Part shown: one piece after another, positions 1-13,699 of the stretch | Position numbering within the stretch: position 1 is the stretch's first letter | Layout of the letters: every line of letters begins with the position of its first letter | NCBI GenBank assembly: GCA_023333565.1 | Contig: JAJKFH010003493.1 | Coordinates: 558,001-622,000 of the forward strand | Direction: 5' to 3' | From: Puffinus mauretanicus | Taxonomy: Eukaryota; Chordata; Aves; Procellariiformes; Procellariidae | Length of the DNA stretch: 64,000 nt | Notes under the pieces: model-generated | Told to the model about the DNA's origin: nothing | Database searches by the model: none | What the model saw: only the letters and a program-made list of their open reading frames with translations | Program-made: the position numbers and the translations under genes

Positions 1-237
1 TAGCTGAACACAAAGTGTATGAATGAACACTAAAACCCACAGTAAACTCTCATTAGTCACTGTGTGTGACAAGTGGTTACTTTGTTCTTACAAAAGGCTT
101 TAGGGAAGAAAAAAATCTGCCCCTACAGTTAAAGGGGCTTATTTGAAATAAATCTTTTTGTATGAATTTAAATGATGACAAATCAAAGGAAAGAGGCTAT
201 GGCTACACCTAGAAAAAAAATGAAGGGTTTTAATAGG

Positions 238-280
238 TTTTTTTTCTTTTTTTTTCCTTCCCCTTTTACCCTCTTTCCCC
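238..280. repeat. Pyrimidine-rich tract
   Basis: The stretch is almost all T and C, with T runs first and then CCTT/CCCC steps. It is low-complexity sequence. It could pass for a splice polypyrimidine tract, but no exon-like frame follows it. Confidence 0.7.
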
Positions 281-505
281 AAGGAGCAGAAACTGCATTT
301 TCTTTCCTTTGACGTATTACTTATCTTTCAGATCGCTCTCAAAGACAAACCTCTCTTTCTGGGCCCTGATAAACTTGCTTCTACATGACAGATGAAGGCT
401 AGGTTTTGTTTTGGACAGATCAGGTAGGTTTTTAGCCATAACGTACTTCTCCATGTACATTTCTCCCCTTTATAAACATCAGGTATTCAAGTGTGGCTGC
501 TTATT

Positions 506-523
506 AACTCCTCTTGAGGAGTT
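506..523. repeat. Perfect 8-bp inverted repeat
   Basis: The arms AACTCCTC and GAGGAGTT flank a TT centre. It is a short exact dyad in otherwise unique DNA. It could be a dimeric transcription-factor site or chance. Confidence 0.6.
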
Positions 524-1740
524 CATCCCCGGCTGAATATTCTGTGAATATTGAGCTGCTGTATCCTAACAATAGCTTCGCTCCTTCCTATTATTTCTGG
601 TGGGTCTGCATTGTATGGACCAGTGGAAAATATCTGTGGCTGATGGGATGTGAAGATGCATTGTCAGCTGTGATAATTGTTAACTGATTTATTTTCACTA
701 TGGCAGTGAACTCCACTACAGTAAGGAGAGACGTGCTATTAGCTCTATACAGATGTGCACAATACCTGTTCCTGTATTAGAGAACAGGAGCCAAAATAAG
801 TCTGTTTTTTAAACGGCCTGCCTCAGGTGCTGAACAACCTTCTGCCTGTTGACTGAATTTTGTTTCGTGCTTGTGTGCCACACAAAATGCCTCCCCTTAT
901 CTGCCACTGTGCTGGAGGCACGGTTCAGCCCTGGCGCTAAATCCAGGCACAGAGATGAGCCCCTCTGCCCCGCTTCTGTTCTTCCACCCAGCTCCCACCT
1001 CATGGCATTAGAAATGGTGAGCCATTCAGACCTTCAAGGATGCAGGTCCCGTGCAGGTCACTCGGGACGCAGAGGCAGGAAGCAAGACCCCACGTACCCG
1101 GGGGCAGCTGGGCGGCCGTAGGAGGGAGGTCCCTGTGAGGAGAGCCCTCTGCTCTGAACAGCTTCGTAGGGGGGCTACTATTGCTGACCCGATAAAAGCT
1201 TCTCTCCTTCTGCTGGCTTATCTCCAGAAAAAAACCAAACCAAACCAAAACAAAAGTCAATACACAAAAACACTCCCAGGATAATGGGCTTTGAAATCTT
1301 GAAGCCATCCAGGTGGTCAGCCAGAGAAGAGAGACATCTGCACCGCCAGCCACCAAGTCCCGGGACAGCCTGATCACCTCGCGGCTCTACCCTAGGGTGG
1401 TTGGGGAGCTAAGACATGAGATCAGGGACTGCAAAAGTCGACGTGTTGAATTCAAGGTGTCCTCTGAACAACAAAACACTTCACATCTCTGCAGCCTTCC
1501 CAGCTCAGCGCAGAGGCGCCTGTGGGAAAGACGCTGGGCCAACTGGTGGAGCTGGGAGGGGAAAATGGTGCACGGGGGGCAGGTGTCCAGGCGCTGGCAG
1601 CATGGGGTGGAGGGCAGCCTCTGTGAGGAGATGCCAGGGCTGCCCCATGCCAGACACAGGTGGTTCCAGCCAGCTGCAACCAACCCATCGCAGGCTTGAG
1701 CGAGCCCCTCAGCCAAGATGGTGGTGCCTCTGGGAAAACG

Positions 1741-1748
1741 TATTTAAG
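1741..1748 (+). promoter_or_regulatory. TATA-like box of the LTR
   Basis: TATTTAAG lies roughly 400 bp upstream of the LTR polyadenylation signal, the position expected for the U3 promoter. Initiation would be near 1770. Whether it is active is unknown. Confidence 0.45.
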
Positions 1749-2138
1749 AAAGGGCAAAACACTCCCTGGGAATGAGGAAAAAAGTGAGAACCATCACTGT
1801 GAGCACCCAGGGGAGAGCAGGAGGAGGGTGAGGAGGCTCCCCTGCAGCCCCTGGAGAGCCCGCCTGGAGCAGGTACTCTGGGACAGGATCTGTGGAGGAT
1901 CCCATGCTGGAGGATGTGGATATGTCCTCAAGGAACTGTGGCACACACTGGAGCAGGGGAAAAGTGTGAAGAGCAGGAGAGAAGAGCTGTTATTCCCCAT
2001 CACCCTGTGCCAGAAGGGGTGGGGAGCGGGTACAGGGTCAGGAATGGAGAAGTGAAGCTGAGCCTGGGAAAAGGGGTGGGGGGAGGTATTGTCTTAAGTT
2101 GTCCTTGCTTCTCACTATCCAAACTTATTTTAACTGGC

Positions 2139-2144
2139 AATAAA
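2139..2144 (+). terminator. LTR polyadenylation signal
   Basis: AATAAA sits about 185 bp before the U5 end, a normal spacing for an R-U5 boundary in a retroviral LTR. Confidence 0.5.
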
Positions 2145-2324
2145 TTAATTTTCCCCAAGTTGAGTCTGGTTTTGCCTGTGACAGCAATTGCTAAGTGATC
2201 TCCCTGTCTTTATCTTGACCTACAAGTTTTTCCATCTTATTTTCTGCCCCCGTTTTGTTGAGGAGGGGGAGTGAAAGAGCGGCTGGGTGGGTGTCTGGCA
2301 GCCAGCAAAGGTCAACCCACCACA

Positions 2325-5300
2325 AACTGGCAGATCTTGTGGCACATAAACTTTTATTCAGGATCTGAAAGTGCATCTATTTCCCCCTAACTCTATTGAT
2401 TACTCCAATAAAAGGTATCACTTCTCCCCATAACCCTGTCTTATTTATATCTCTTAGGTTGTCAATGGTAGACCACTGCTGCCACTCCTGGGACAACATG
2501 ATCAGCTTTTCTCAGAAAACTTCTGCAGAAAATTATCAGATTACAACAAAAAAAGAACTGTTGCCCTCCTGGCTATGTTTTGCCAGAAACAACAAATACT
2601 ACAAAGCTAGGGGAGAATTTTCTTTTCCTTGAATAAGTCACTCTAGTACCTTTATACCCCAACAGTCTGATGCAATCTAAAATTGAGATCAGTAAAATTT
2701 AAATGTCTAAGCATATTTTAAAATATGACCCTTTCTTTTCCATGCCTTAATTTCTCTGGCTTGTAAGTATGGATAATCTTATTTTAAAACTTCTAGGCTA
2801 ACCTTTTCCTCATGTTTGTAAAAGTTTTGAACATTTTTGGACATAAGCATGAGTGAAATGCAAAGTACTATTAGTATTATTTCTTGAGCTTAACTGCTTT
2901 CAGTTCTTAGTTCTTTTAATAGCTGATGTGTGAAGTTTAACAGTGGAAAAAATAGAACACAGTGTTTATGGAGGACTTTTTATCTTCAAAGCACTGTGCA
3001 AATGTTAAATGGTGGCAAAATTTTTGACTGGTGCAACATTTCCAACTTTTAAAGCAGTTTATAGTAGATGTAAGTACTAGCAGCCACTCCTTCCTATTTG
3101 TATGTGAATAAAGCACACCATTTGATTAGGGCATTAAGCAACATAAATAGTTCTGACGTAGACTTAGTCTTCATGTAATCACACTCGTGCTCTCCACTCT
3201 TTTGCAATACAGTGTCATCATGCAGTAAACTAGTAGGAAAAATATGTGCTAATTCTGAAATTCTACATCACGTCAAATGACTACAGCTATCAGACACCCT
3301 TCTGCCAACTATTCTAAAATGTTGTGATTATTACTGGCTTTGGCACTCCAAAAGAAGAGAGAGGCTCAAGTATTCTGCTCTATGTTACCTCTCTACTTGC
3401 ATTGACTTTAAAAAAAAAAAAAAAACAACCAAGTGGGATTAAAGAGGTGTAAATAACATCTGAATTCAGCCTCCCACTACCTCATCTTTTAAAAGCAACT
3501 TCACAGAGCTATGATGTCATTTTCTTAGCCCACACAATTTGAGCTGTCTCCAGTCCCTTGGATTTTGATTACAGAATGGTTCTGTCTTCAGCTTCATCTT
3601 CTGGGGTTTTTTTTTGTGAGAAGAATTGTGTTTGAAAGGGTGTCCACCTTCTTCTCCCTATCCCTTCAAGGGATGTGACATCCTTTATTTTGGATGTCAA
3701 AATGATTACAGGAGTTGGGAAAGGCCAAGTGGAGAAACTGCCAATCTGGAGATACTGCTTGCAGGAACTCTATAAGCCTGTATTTGGATCAGACCATGAT
3801 GCAAAGCACATTCCTATGCTCTTAGAAGTTTGGATGCTTTACAAAATACTACCGTTCCCATAGAAATCAAAGTTTTCCTATAACCTGGAAAAGTCAGAAA
3901 TGAAAATAGCTGCCCTGGAACATTATTGCATGAGCTAAAATAATGCATTTGTTTTCTTGCTCAGAGAAAATATGAAACTGGCAAGCCAAATCTGAAGTTA
4001 ATTCATCAGAAAATCCACCTGAGAGACCTTAAAAATTGGGGTAATTGTGAAATTGCAAAGTGAGCGTGTTTTTTTCTTTTTGGGTTGTTATGAAAACTAA
4101 ACAGGGAAGATATTGCAGATTATCTTTTTTAATAGCAGGAAAGAGGAATTTCGTGCTGCTATTTTTCCCAACATAATCTTTCACTATATCTCGCAAATCT
4201 TTTACAGTCTAGAACCAGATTCCATCTGTTCCAGTAAGAACTGAGCTCGTAATATTTGGCCACTGCAGATTTCGACTTTATCAAGTTTGTCTCATAACCT
4301 TTATGAAAAAAATTCAGAGACATGACCAAATTTAAGAGAAACATTGTTTTTCCAGACATGGGATTGAAACTCAATATGCTGTACCTGGAAAAACAGGATA
4401 AACTAAGAGAAATGGCATTCCACTGAAACCGCAGAGAAATGATGAGGCTATATTTCATATCTCGGCATACATGTAAGGCTATAGCTCATCCAGTGGATCC
4501 AAGAGCACCGAGCACTAGCCCACACCATGCCAAAACCCAGGGTGTGCAGCCCATCTGCCCCCTCCCGGTAGGTGGGAGAGGAATGCTCTCCGTGGGCTAC
4601 CTGTGCTCAGCAGGCTCCCCGCAAACAGGACGAAGGATACAACCAGCACAGCTGAATCACTTCGAGCTCGGGCTCAACAGGAATGCAAAGTTGAGAGACT
4701 TTTTAGCATAGGTCCCAAATTATCTAAATAACTCTTGAGGAATGTGTTCTAGAAAAAGTGTCTGCCACTCATTGTTATTTTTCCCCAGAGTTATGCCTTG
4801 AAAACAAAGTATATATGGTTTTCACACTTTTCTGGTTAGAATTGCTGTCATTTCCAGTGACTCAATACTGTAATTCATGTTGTACTTTTAACTTTACTTG
4901 AATCCTAAGAGCATTTTTTTCCTGGGCAAAGTATGAAACATTGCTCTCGTAGTTACAGATAGTGAGCAGGGGAGCTGAACAATGAAGGTTTGAGGAAGGG
5001 TGCCACGTCAGTGCCAAGGGGCAAAGAATTGGTAACAAGAGACAGACCAGTGACAATTCAGATTAAAGCTTTAAAGTCTCTTGGCAACCTGTGCGGAAGA
5101 CCTGGGTGTAATCAAATGTTGCTGTTACCTGATGGTTCTCTAGGCAAGAGACCGCTGGGTTTCAGTCAACTTCTGCACACACACACCTCCCGAAAAGCAT
5201 TACCACCACCAGTATCTCAGCAGGCAATCTCAGTGCAAAGACCAAGTAAAAGTCACACGAAATGCTCCTGTGTTTCAAACTTTTTTCTCCGGAATAAGAA

Positions 5301-5594
5301 AAGGAATTTTGCATGCATAAGAGAAACTTGCATTAGTTTTGTTACCTATGTTGTACCCAGCCATACAGAATGGGGATACTCGTGCTCCTGGACAGCTCAT
5401 TTGTATGTCTGCCTTCCACAGAAGGAAAAGTGAAGGGAGACTTTCCAAAGGATACTTTTTTGTTTCTTTATCTTTGTTAAGTTATTTGTAAAAAGTAAAC
5501 TGGGATTAAAAGGTATGTTGTTAGGTGGGATTCTTATTGGTCTAGTTTAAACCTTTAATTTAGTTTTGAACTCAGTGAATATCTTGACTCCAAG
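2325..5594. other. Unique AT-rich sequence; no gene seen
   Basis: Only short open frames without recognisable domains occur, for example at 4439-4711 and 4990-5433. Codon content and amino-acid composition look random. A somewhat GC-richer patch at 4490-4680 shows no repeat that I recognise. Confidence 0.6.
3410..3425. repeat. A16 homopolymer
   Basis: Sixteen consecutive A residues. The preceding sequence does not look like a retrocopy, so I read it as a simple repeat. Confidence 0.8.
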
Positions 5595-5618
5595 TCCCCT
5601 CCTCCTCCCTCCTCCTTC
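5595..5618. repeat. CCT-rich simple repeat
   Basis: A short run of CCT/CCCT units in unique sequence. Confidence 0.75.
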
Positions 5619-5624
5619 ACTTTG

Positions 5625-8600
5625 AAAGGAGTAAGGGCATGGAAAATGTCAACGTTTCCTCTGTTCAGAATATTATTTAGTCAATCTATTGTGAGAAATT
5701 TAAGTCATAACAACCTCAGAAGGACATTGAATATGACCCTGTAATGCTAGGTCATTAAGTAATTATTTTCTGAAAATAAAACACACTGGCATCTGTTAAA
5801 TTTACTCCAGCCTTTTTTACAACACCAAGGTTACAATTTGAAGTAGTGAAGCATTATGTTAACCCATGATGAGCATGATCTGAGTAGATCTGGCAAGATA
5901 GCGCTGGTTAAGACCCTGCCACAAATGACATGCGTGTGCTGATTTCTAAAGAAGTCCCCCATATGAAAAAATCACTCAATCCAATACTCCTATGAAGGCA
6001 CATACAGCTCATCTGTACAGAGTGACTGGAGAAAAAGATGTTCTTCCACCAGGAACTGGAGAGCACGCAAGTCACAGAGGCAAAGAACTTGAAGGGGAGA
6101 TTTGTGCCAGATAAGAAAGTCTAATGGTGAACACTAATTTTAAGTTGATGGTTACATAAAAAACATATCATATTAAGTCTCTGATCTTGGCAGATCCCCG
6201 GAGTATTATTTTTACAAGGTCTAGGAATTCCTCTCTCATGTATGACAGTTGCCACTCTTGAAGTCTCTTCTGCAAACTTACACAGCAGTATTTGGGACTT
6301 GCAGCATTCCCTTGGTAAAATACAGGACACAAAGGGATGCTGCAAAAATTGAAAAAAAATTTAACATGTGATAAGTGCATTTCCTAGGATCACATTCCCA
6401 GGTACAGAGGGCTCTTGTACTAGTTTGGCTGTAAGTCAAAAAACCACTTTTACCTACATCTTATTTTTTTATGTGGACCTATGTGCCGCTGACGGAAACA
6501 CAAGTGCAGAAGCTTTAGTGACTAATGACTGATTTTAGCATTTACCTGTCTGCTAAACTGGGACTTTTTACAGACAGCTAACATCTTTTGTGAAACTCAT
6601 TATTTTTTGATAGTTCGGGGAGAAAAATAATTATTTCATTAACACTTGAATTCCTTCCCTTTTTACAGTACCCAAAGGTATGTTTCACTATGTTCTGCAG
6701 TATCTTAATGTTTTTTCTGATGTATCTGTTTACTGCATGTATATTGAATTACTCCCTGAACAATAAATCAACCGCTGTCTTGGATACGAAATGATTTTCC
6801 TCACACTAGATCTGCAATGTACAACTTTTTTTAGACAATTCCAAGAGTAACAGCTGGCTGACAATTTAAGCAAGTCTGCAACATTAACCAGTGAGTGCAA
6901 TCCAGACTCACATACCAGGGAAGAGGGATGCTTATGAGCAACCAAAAAACATCCGTGGCACATCATCACTTCTACAATTCTACCAAATGAGAAAAAGTCA
7001 GATTTCTTTCCTCAGCTGCAGTAGGCAAAGCGTTGATTCCAGCATACATGCATATTACAAGTCTTCGCATCCACAAAATGCTTACTTTACTGAATGCAAT
7101 GCGGTTATGAAATGAATTTGGCCACTGGGAAGAATTCTATAAATCCTGCAAAGCTACCCAATGTACCACTCTACAGCTAACTCCTGTGGATGGACCTGCA
7201 CGCTTTTGTAAACCTCACTGTGGGATTAGGGCATTTATTAAAGCGATGATTTCTTTCCCGCAATGTTATATCTATTGTATACCAGGAGTTCTGCAGGTGC
7301 ATGATTTATCCATCCTGTCATTAGCTACAATACCCTGCAAACAGTTTTTATTTTGTGCTGGAGAAACAAATACTCCTCCCATAAATTGTTTTACTGCTGA
7401 TTGGGGAACAGGCTCCTGCTCCCTTGACAATAAAACAGCTTGCTTTCTCTGACCACGGAGTTATAATTTCCAGCATAACAATCTGAAGCTCAACACCATT
7501 TCTTATGGAATTAAGTAATATAGGGAAAATTATAGCTTACTTTTTTTCAATATCACGCCTGAACTCTCATTGTCTGTTAAGTGCCAACATGTCTGATCGC
7601 TTGAGGAACATTACAGACAACACAGCCCCTAAACATCCAACTGAGGGAATACAGGAGGAGGAAGCAAATGTCAAATAAATTGAATGGACAAAATTCTCTT
7701 TTAAAATGAAAACAAAAACTCAATATGAATTTTGTTACTGGGATCAGGATTTGTCAAAGGTTTCGGTTTGGCTTAAAATGTTCAATGAACATTTTAAAAA
7801 GCAAGGAAGCAAACTGGATATCCAGGAAATCCAGAAATGAAAAGCGATTTCTTACTCAGTGAAATCATACTCAGACAGGCCCTTCACTCAAATTAAATAT
7901 TCATAGAACCACATATACTGTATATGACACATTTGAATGTGAAAAGGCTAATATCCTCTGGCTTTTCCAGTACTTAACTAATCCATTAGAAATGTAATAG
8001 TCAGTCTAACCATTCCATGACTTCAGTAGGAGGTATGAAAAATAAAAGAGAAAGCAGAATGAACTACAAAGAGAAGAAGAAAATAAGAAGTAAGACGTAT
8101 CCAAGACCAGCTCTCTCGAAATCAATTTCAACCGCCCCAGATATCTGTTGAGTATCAAATACAGAACAGAGCAACATGCACACAGCGCTACAGAGTTGCC
8201 TAGAAAAGCTGCATTTTCTTCCCTTATGCTTTGGGCACTCATGCTGGAGAAGAAGAGAGATCATTAATTTATTAAAAGGGATGAGCAAATTATGACTGGG
8301 AAGTTGACTATAAGCTGTTTGAATTCAGTGTAGCAAAGGCTGGTTTTCCAGGATACGTCAATACAAGGTTACAGATTTCCTTAAAAAATAAGTAAATCTC
8401 AATGAAAAATGACATTAAAATTCCCAATATAAAAGACAACAGAAATACCTAAGAAATAGTGTGTTAAGGCACAAGAGCTTATGGGATTTTGCTTTGTTTT
8501 GTTTTTATTCCCCTGGGGAAAAAAAAAAGCAATGAAAAGCTATTAAAATCCAAATAATTCTGCAGATTATTGACAATCCTATAGTCTAAACTAGTGGGAA

Positions 8601-11600
8601 GGAGACATGGGGATCAATAAACAAAAATACTATTAAGTCAATCAAAAACTTAGTGAATATCTTAAATGAAGGAATAAAGCAGCAAGAGGTAACACACGCT
8701 GAAGGTTTGACTATGCAAAGCTTCTCTGGCCTTGGTCAACACAGCATTTAAAATACTCATGACCTTAAAGTAAACCGTGAGTATAAGCAAACAGATCCCT
8801 GACAAAGCTTTGTAGAAACTACTCCTTAAGTTAAACACAGTTCTCTCCTGCATATTTGACCAGTGCACTTAAAACGCTATCACGTGGCCAGATCATAAAA
8901 GAAAACTTCCCTCTAGATAATGTCAATCAAATGTTTCTAAATATATATAGAAACACTTTTACTTTCAAGTATCGATGTGAATGCAAATAAGCCACTTGCC
9001 CCTCATAGTCCCCTTCCTTCAAAATATAAACGACTCCTTTTACTCTTGTCAGCTAACGGTCAAGAGTTTTATGGGCTGACTTGCATTTTGGCCATGCCAC
9101 AAGTGTTTCGGGTTGGCATTTTATACTCTATGAATTGGTAAATAAACAAAATAACAACAACAAAACTCCAATAACTTACATTTTAGTAAGGTTACTGCAG
9201 TAAGGAAAACTCACACAGGTCTGAAAATAGCTTCAGTTTTCATGAAATTACACTTCTGAGAAAAAATAACCCCAACACATTACACACTGAGGGGCTCAAA
9301 GTGGAAAGCAGAGATCTTTTGAATCCTGTTGGAGGGTGCTCAAATAGGAGAAGTCATTGACCCTCAAGAGAGGAAATCCAGCTGAGGCTCCTCAGAGCCT
9401 GGCATGTGGAGCTGCACTTCTTCGCTTAGGAAATACTGACAGCTAGGGGAATAACTCAGTGCAGCTCGGCCTCAGGGATTTTTCTGCCCCAGTGCCCAAT
9501 GGTATGAAGATGCAGATCCTTCCTATTGAACTTCAACATCATAAACTTGACAGGCAAAAGGAGGGGAAAAAATGAAGGAAAGCTCTGCTTTTGTGCTTCT
9601 CCCTGCTGTAACCAGAGCCCCCTTTCCTATGCCCAAATGTGTGTTAAAATGTTAAAATCTAGATTTTAAAATGTAACTACAGCAGTCATGTCCAGGCTGC
9701 AAGAACCAGATGAGAGATGAGGAACAGAGACTGAGGACAAGAGAAGATGACCAGAAACCACAGCAGGAGGCTCCGAGGATAAACAGATGCTACCCTGTCT
9801 CATCTGTGTTTTCTGGTTTGTGTTTTTGAGCCTGCTTCTCAAAAGACTAGACACGGAATGAATGCAGATGGAGATTTCTGCCACATTGTTCCCAGTTGGT
9901 TTAAAACATCCGCTTCTCAAGTCAAATCCTTTCTAGAGTTGATGACGGCATTCCAAAGCCTGAGGATGGATAGAATTTCTTACCACTCTACAAGGACACT
10001 GGTCTAAAAATGCTAGAGGATTAACAGCAAATTAAACTAATACGGTTACCATAGAAATTCCTTTAAAAGGTATATTTTGAATTTCATATTTCTATGTCAG
10101 TAGATAGTCTCTGCAGCTCTGTGCCTAGAATATACATTTCAGGAAAATTTGCTATATAGCATATTCAGTCATACATTGTATTTCCTGACACGTGTGGGTG
10201 TCATAACCTTACAGCAGAAACAGGAAAAAACAGTAATATTAACAAGATTTGTTCAGAAGCTTACAACATTAGTTACCCTATTATCTACCAAAACAGTTCA
10301 GAATGACTAGTGGGAATATCTTTGAAGTTTGCTAAAAGATATTTTTAGAGATACATTATTAGTTCAGTTTAAAATATATTTTAAAACCCTCAATCACCTA
10401 TATGTAGCTTTACTATTATTTAAGTGCAACTTTTAGTATCTAGTGAACTGTTGTATAGATACTAAGACAGAAGGTTAATGGGTATAGATGTAAAAGAAAA
10501 GAATCTCGCCTTCTATACTTGGAAGAAAAGGATGGTCTTGCACCTAAAGAGGAAAACTATGATTTGGAAGATCGAAAATCACCATTAGCTCTCAATCAGG
10601 CTTCCTATGCGACTCAAACTTTCCACAACTCTTTCCTGGTCTCTATAACAGAGATTTTACCGCTTCCTCTTTTGCACCCTTTGGGAGATGGTATGACATC
10701 TTTTGTCCATTCATATAGAGCAGCAATGTCCCAAATCACCAAATCAATCACCAATCACCTAATCACCAAATCAATTTTTTGGTCAATTTTCAGTTATATA
10801 ATGAGGATGAAAGCTACTACAATTGGGAATAAAGACAAAAAAAGACACATAGAGGCTTCCAATAATTCACACACATATACGTAAGCATGATTAAGGGAAA
10901 TAAGGAAGAACACAGGCAGAATACAGAGGATATTTCCAATGATGTTTAAATCTACTGGCAGCGTAATTTTTTAAGGAAGCTAATAGCGGAACTATGAAAT
11001 AGGTGGATTTAAGAAAGCTAACGCACATACAAAAGCAAAGACGGGGGAAAGTAGATTTCAGGAGCTGAATCATAATAACAGAACTTTGCTCCAGCTCGTT
11101 TATCTATGTATATTTACATTTAAATATCTATGTATATATTACATGGGGGGAAAATGTCGTGAAGCTATTCTTTAATACATAGAGATTAAAAACAGACCTT
11201 GTTACAATTTTTTTACATTCTTCTTAAATTTTATATTTTAAAAGAAATATTTAGAAACATTTATTTCAGAGGAAAAGGTAATTTTTTTTTTTTTAACTGA
11301 CTACTGCTAAGATTTTATGTAAGATGGATGAAAAAAGGCACAGGAAAAAAGATTATGTTCTACAGTTTAAATATGGAAGAAACAATTTATCTTGCGTTCT
11401 AAAAACTAAACATATCTATGCCCCTAACTCCTCTAATTTTAGAAATATCTGTTGTAGACTGTCATTATACCCAAATTGTTTGCAGATGCTGCTGCACAAT
11501 GGAACAGTCAGAGATAAACTGCTGAAATATTTGATGGCATTGTCAACCTGTTAACAAAACAAAAATTATTAAATGGACACTGAATAGATGCTAGTAACAC

Positions 11601-12499
11601 CAAGATTTGAGGTTACCAACTGTTTTTACAGCTCTCTTTTTTATTTTGGCCATGATACAGAAAAATGGGTATTTCCTAAGTAGACTTTACTAATAAGAAT
11701 TGTTAACTTAGATAGATAGATCAAATCGATAGAACATGCATAGATTTTTTTTTGCCATTGTCTAAAATTCTGATTTGAGTCGGAAACATTTTAATTCATA
11801 ACAAACTCTCTAGAGAAATTATTAGTTAATGCAAAACAATTTAATTAGTTTATGCAAAACTTTTTATTTTAAAAACTTATTTTTAAGAAGCAGAATATTT
11901 TACTCTAAAAATAAATATTTTATTGTATCCTCAAATTTAAGAAAAAATACATAGGAATAAAGTTGCTATAAATTCAGTTATGGTAAGACAAATTTTAAGT
12001 AATCATTTGATTTCATGGATCACATCTAGCTGATCAAAGGATAGCAAACTTGTTAGATGAAGCAGCAGATATACTGTTTATTTGATTCTTTAACATCAGA
12101 ATCATACAGTTTGACCAGATTCTGCTAACCCTTCATCTCCAAAAATTTGATAACTTTAGGAAACGCCATTCAGGTGCTGGATGTCAATTTTCTTCTAGAT
12201 GCTAAGGTCCCAGTGCATCAAGATCCTTATGCATATGCATAGCTGTAAGCACAGGAGGATTCGTTATAGTACTAGAATCATACACAGATTTTCATTTGAA
12301 AGGCTTAAATATCTAACAGAATTGATCCTGTGCTGAAGACAAAAGTTTTATTTCTTTGCAAGAACAAAAAGATGGAGACTTAGATAGGAAAGGGGGGATT
12401 TTGTTGTTTTAAAAGGATATAAATCTTCATGATGCAGGCTATAAAAGAAGGCTAGGAAGATTAATACTCTCTGGGCAGCATATTCCACTCTTATTATCT
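5625..12499. other. Unique AT-rich sequence; no gene seen
   Basis: About 7 kb without a recognisable gene or clear mobile element. Short frames at 7186-7452, 9666-9920 and 10519-10884 lack known motifs. Purine-rich (about 8039-8095) and AT-rich (about 10320-10460 and 11100-11960) patches account for much of the texture. Degenerate CAATCACC units recur at 10735-10775. Confidence 0.6.
10368..10385. repeat. 18-bp perfect AT palindrome
   Basis: TTTAAAATATATTTTAAA is identical to its own reverse complement. In DNA this AT-rich it may well be chance. Confidence 0.6.
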
Positions 12500-12600
12500 A
12501 CAGGATATCTTGCACCTTGTTCTGAAGCATTTAGCAATGGCTCATGGAACAAGAGATGTTTAATGGTCTGATATGGCCTTGCTGCATCGATCCCTGTGAT
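12500..12600 (+). mobile_element. Old CR1/L3-type 3' end fragment
   Basis: The order of short matches (TGCACCTT, TCTGAAGCAT, then TGGTCTGATATGGC) follows the 3' end of an old amniote CR1/L3 family, as I recall it, on the plus strand. Divergence is high and no reverse-transcriptase sequence survives. The boundaries are approximate, and a library search could overturn the call. Confidence 0.45.
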
Positions 12601-13380
12601 ACAGCAATCAAAACCAGAGGGTGCGTATGGCCCTATTTGATCTTTACAAGAGAATTCCACTATGCTAATCTCTAAAACATATCATCAGATTATTCATGTC
12701 TCTCCCTTGTGTATTTCCTTATTTAAAAATAAATAAATCAATCAATACAGCCATTATGCAAGATTTCTGAACTTAAGGGAAGTCAATAGTGTTTGTAAGT
12801 GCTTGGCAGAACACTGCCTCTGTGCATATCAGGGTTGCAAATTGTGAGGAGCCCTATTGACCTTTTTCTTTTAATAAACTCATTTTTGGAAAAAACACAC
12901 ACATTCATTATGTCTCCTACTTCCTGGAGGAAATATTGGTGCAGCTGAGGTCTAGAGACAGAAGACTCAACAACAGGAACAAACAATTGAAGTATTTCAC
13001 TGTCTTGCTTTTTCCTTCAATATTCTTCTATACAAGCATTCTTCTTACTTCTACTTACTTTCTATTAGAGCTAAATTGTTCAAAAGATGAATCATCCACC
13101 GTACCTTTAAAAAAATCCACATTTTTGCATGAAAAAGGATGATCGAACAGAAAAGAAATGGCTGTGTAATTTGTACTTGAACACTTACATTTGCCTTTAA
13201 AAATTCAAGAATTTGCAGACAAAGTAGGTGTAAGTAGGCAACTTGCATCCAGATTTGAAATTATGGCCAGCTCAGGCTATTCCTTAAAATCTGGCTATCT
13301 ATTTCAGTGTATCCATGTCTCTTCCATTCCTCTCTTCACTTATTTGCACATATTTCTTGTGAAACTTTTTTCACTTCTCT

Positions 13381-13417
13381 TTATTTAGATATTGTTAACA
13401 TTATTTAGATATTGTTA
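13381..13417. repeat. 20-bp tandem duplication
   Basis: TTATTTAGATATTGTTA occurs twice with a period of 20 bp. The near-identity of the copies suggests a recent local duplication by slippage. Confidence 0.8.
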
Positions 13418-13660
13418 GTTTAAAGTTAGATCAATATATGAAGAATCCCCACCTGAAAATTTGTACCCTTATAATTTGACTCTCAGGAAACAAGCAATAA
13501 TTTAAATTACAAGATTAAATGGGTAATAAAAGAGTTTGAGCTTTATAATGGCCAACAAAGCTTCAGTACCCAAATGCCTGACATGAAGGAATCTACTTTT
13601 ATTAATTACCTCCAATAAGAAGCACAGACATCTCCACTGATTTTAAGAGCTGATACAAAC

Positions 13661-13697
<37 letters not shown>

Positions 13698-13699
13698 TT
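13661..13699. repeat. (TTTTC)4 followed by T19
   Basis: Four TTTTC pentamers run into nineteen T residues. This is a typical microsatellite, likely to vary in length between individuals. Confidence 0.9.

Larger units (their letters stand above)
1..1443. other. Unique sequence left of the LTR; no gene recognised
   Basis: No open frame here resembles a known protein. Overlapping short frames on both strands at about 800-1440 reflect the higher G+C content there, which lowers stop-codon frequency. The left half is AT-rich, with a pyrimidine tract and a short perfect inverted repeat that are listed separately. The stretch at about 600-720 has homeodomain-like AT motifs and could be conserved non-coding DNA, but nothing proves it. 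A CAAAC-rich run occurs near 1227-1260. Confidence 0.6.
1444..2324 (+). mobile_element. Probable solo LTR of an avian endogenous retrovirus
   Basis: The segment reads as U3-R-U5 on the plus strand. A TATA-like TATTTAAG lies at 1741-1748, a polyadenylation signal AATAAA at 2139-2144, and the right edge ends GTCAACCCACCACA, a proper CA terminus. The sequence between TATA and AATAAA contains diverged repeats of a motif like 'GCTGGAGCAG', as I recall from an abundant bird LTR family. The proposed left edge begins TG at 1444, but it could lie up to about 100 bp away. I found no matching 5-bp target duplication (CGACG left, AACTG right). No gag, pol or env relic follows. A TGG-starting sequence a few bases past the right edge could be a remnant primer-binding site, but this is weak. 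The family assignment is from memory, not a search. Confidence 0.6.

Noticed and set aside
2327..2345. Retroviral primer-binding site after the LTR
   Set aside because: It begins TGG at a plausible distance, but the next bases match no tRNA 3' end that I can name and no internal retroviral sequence follows.
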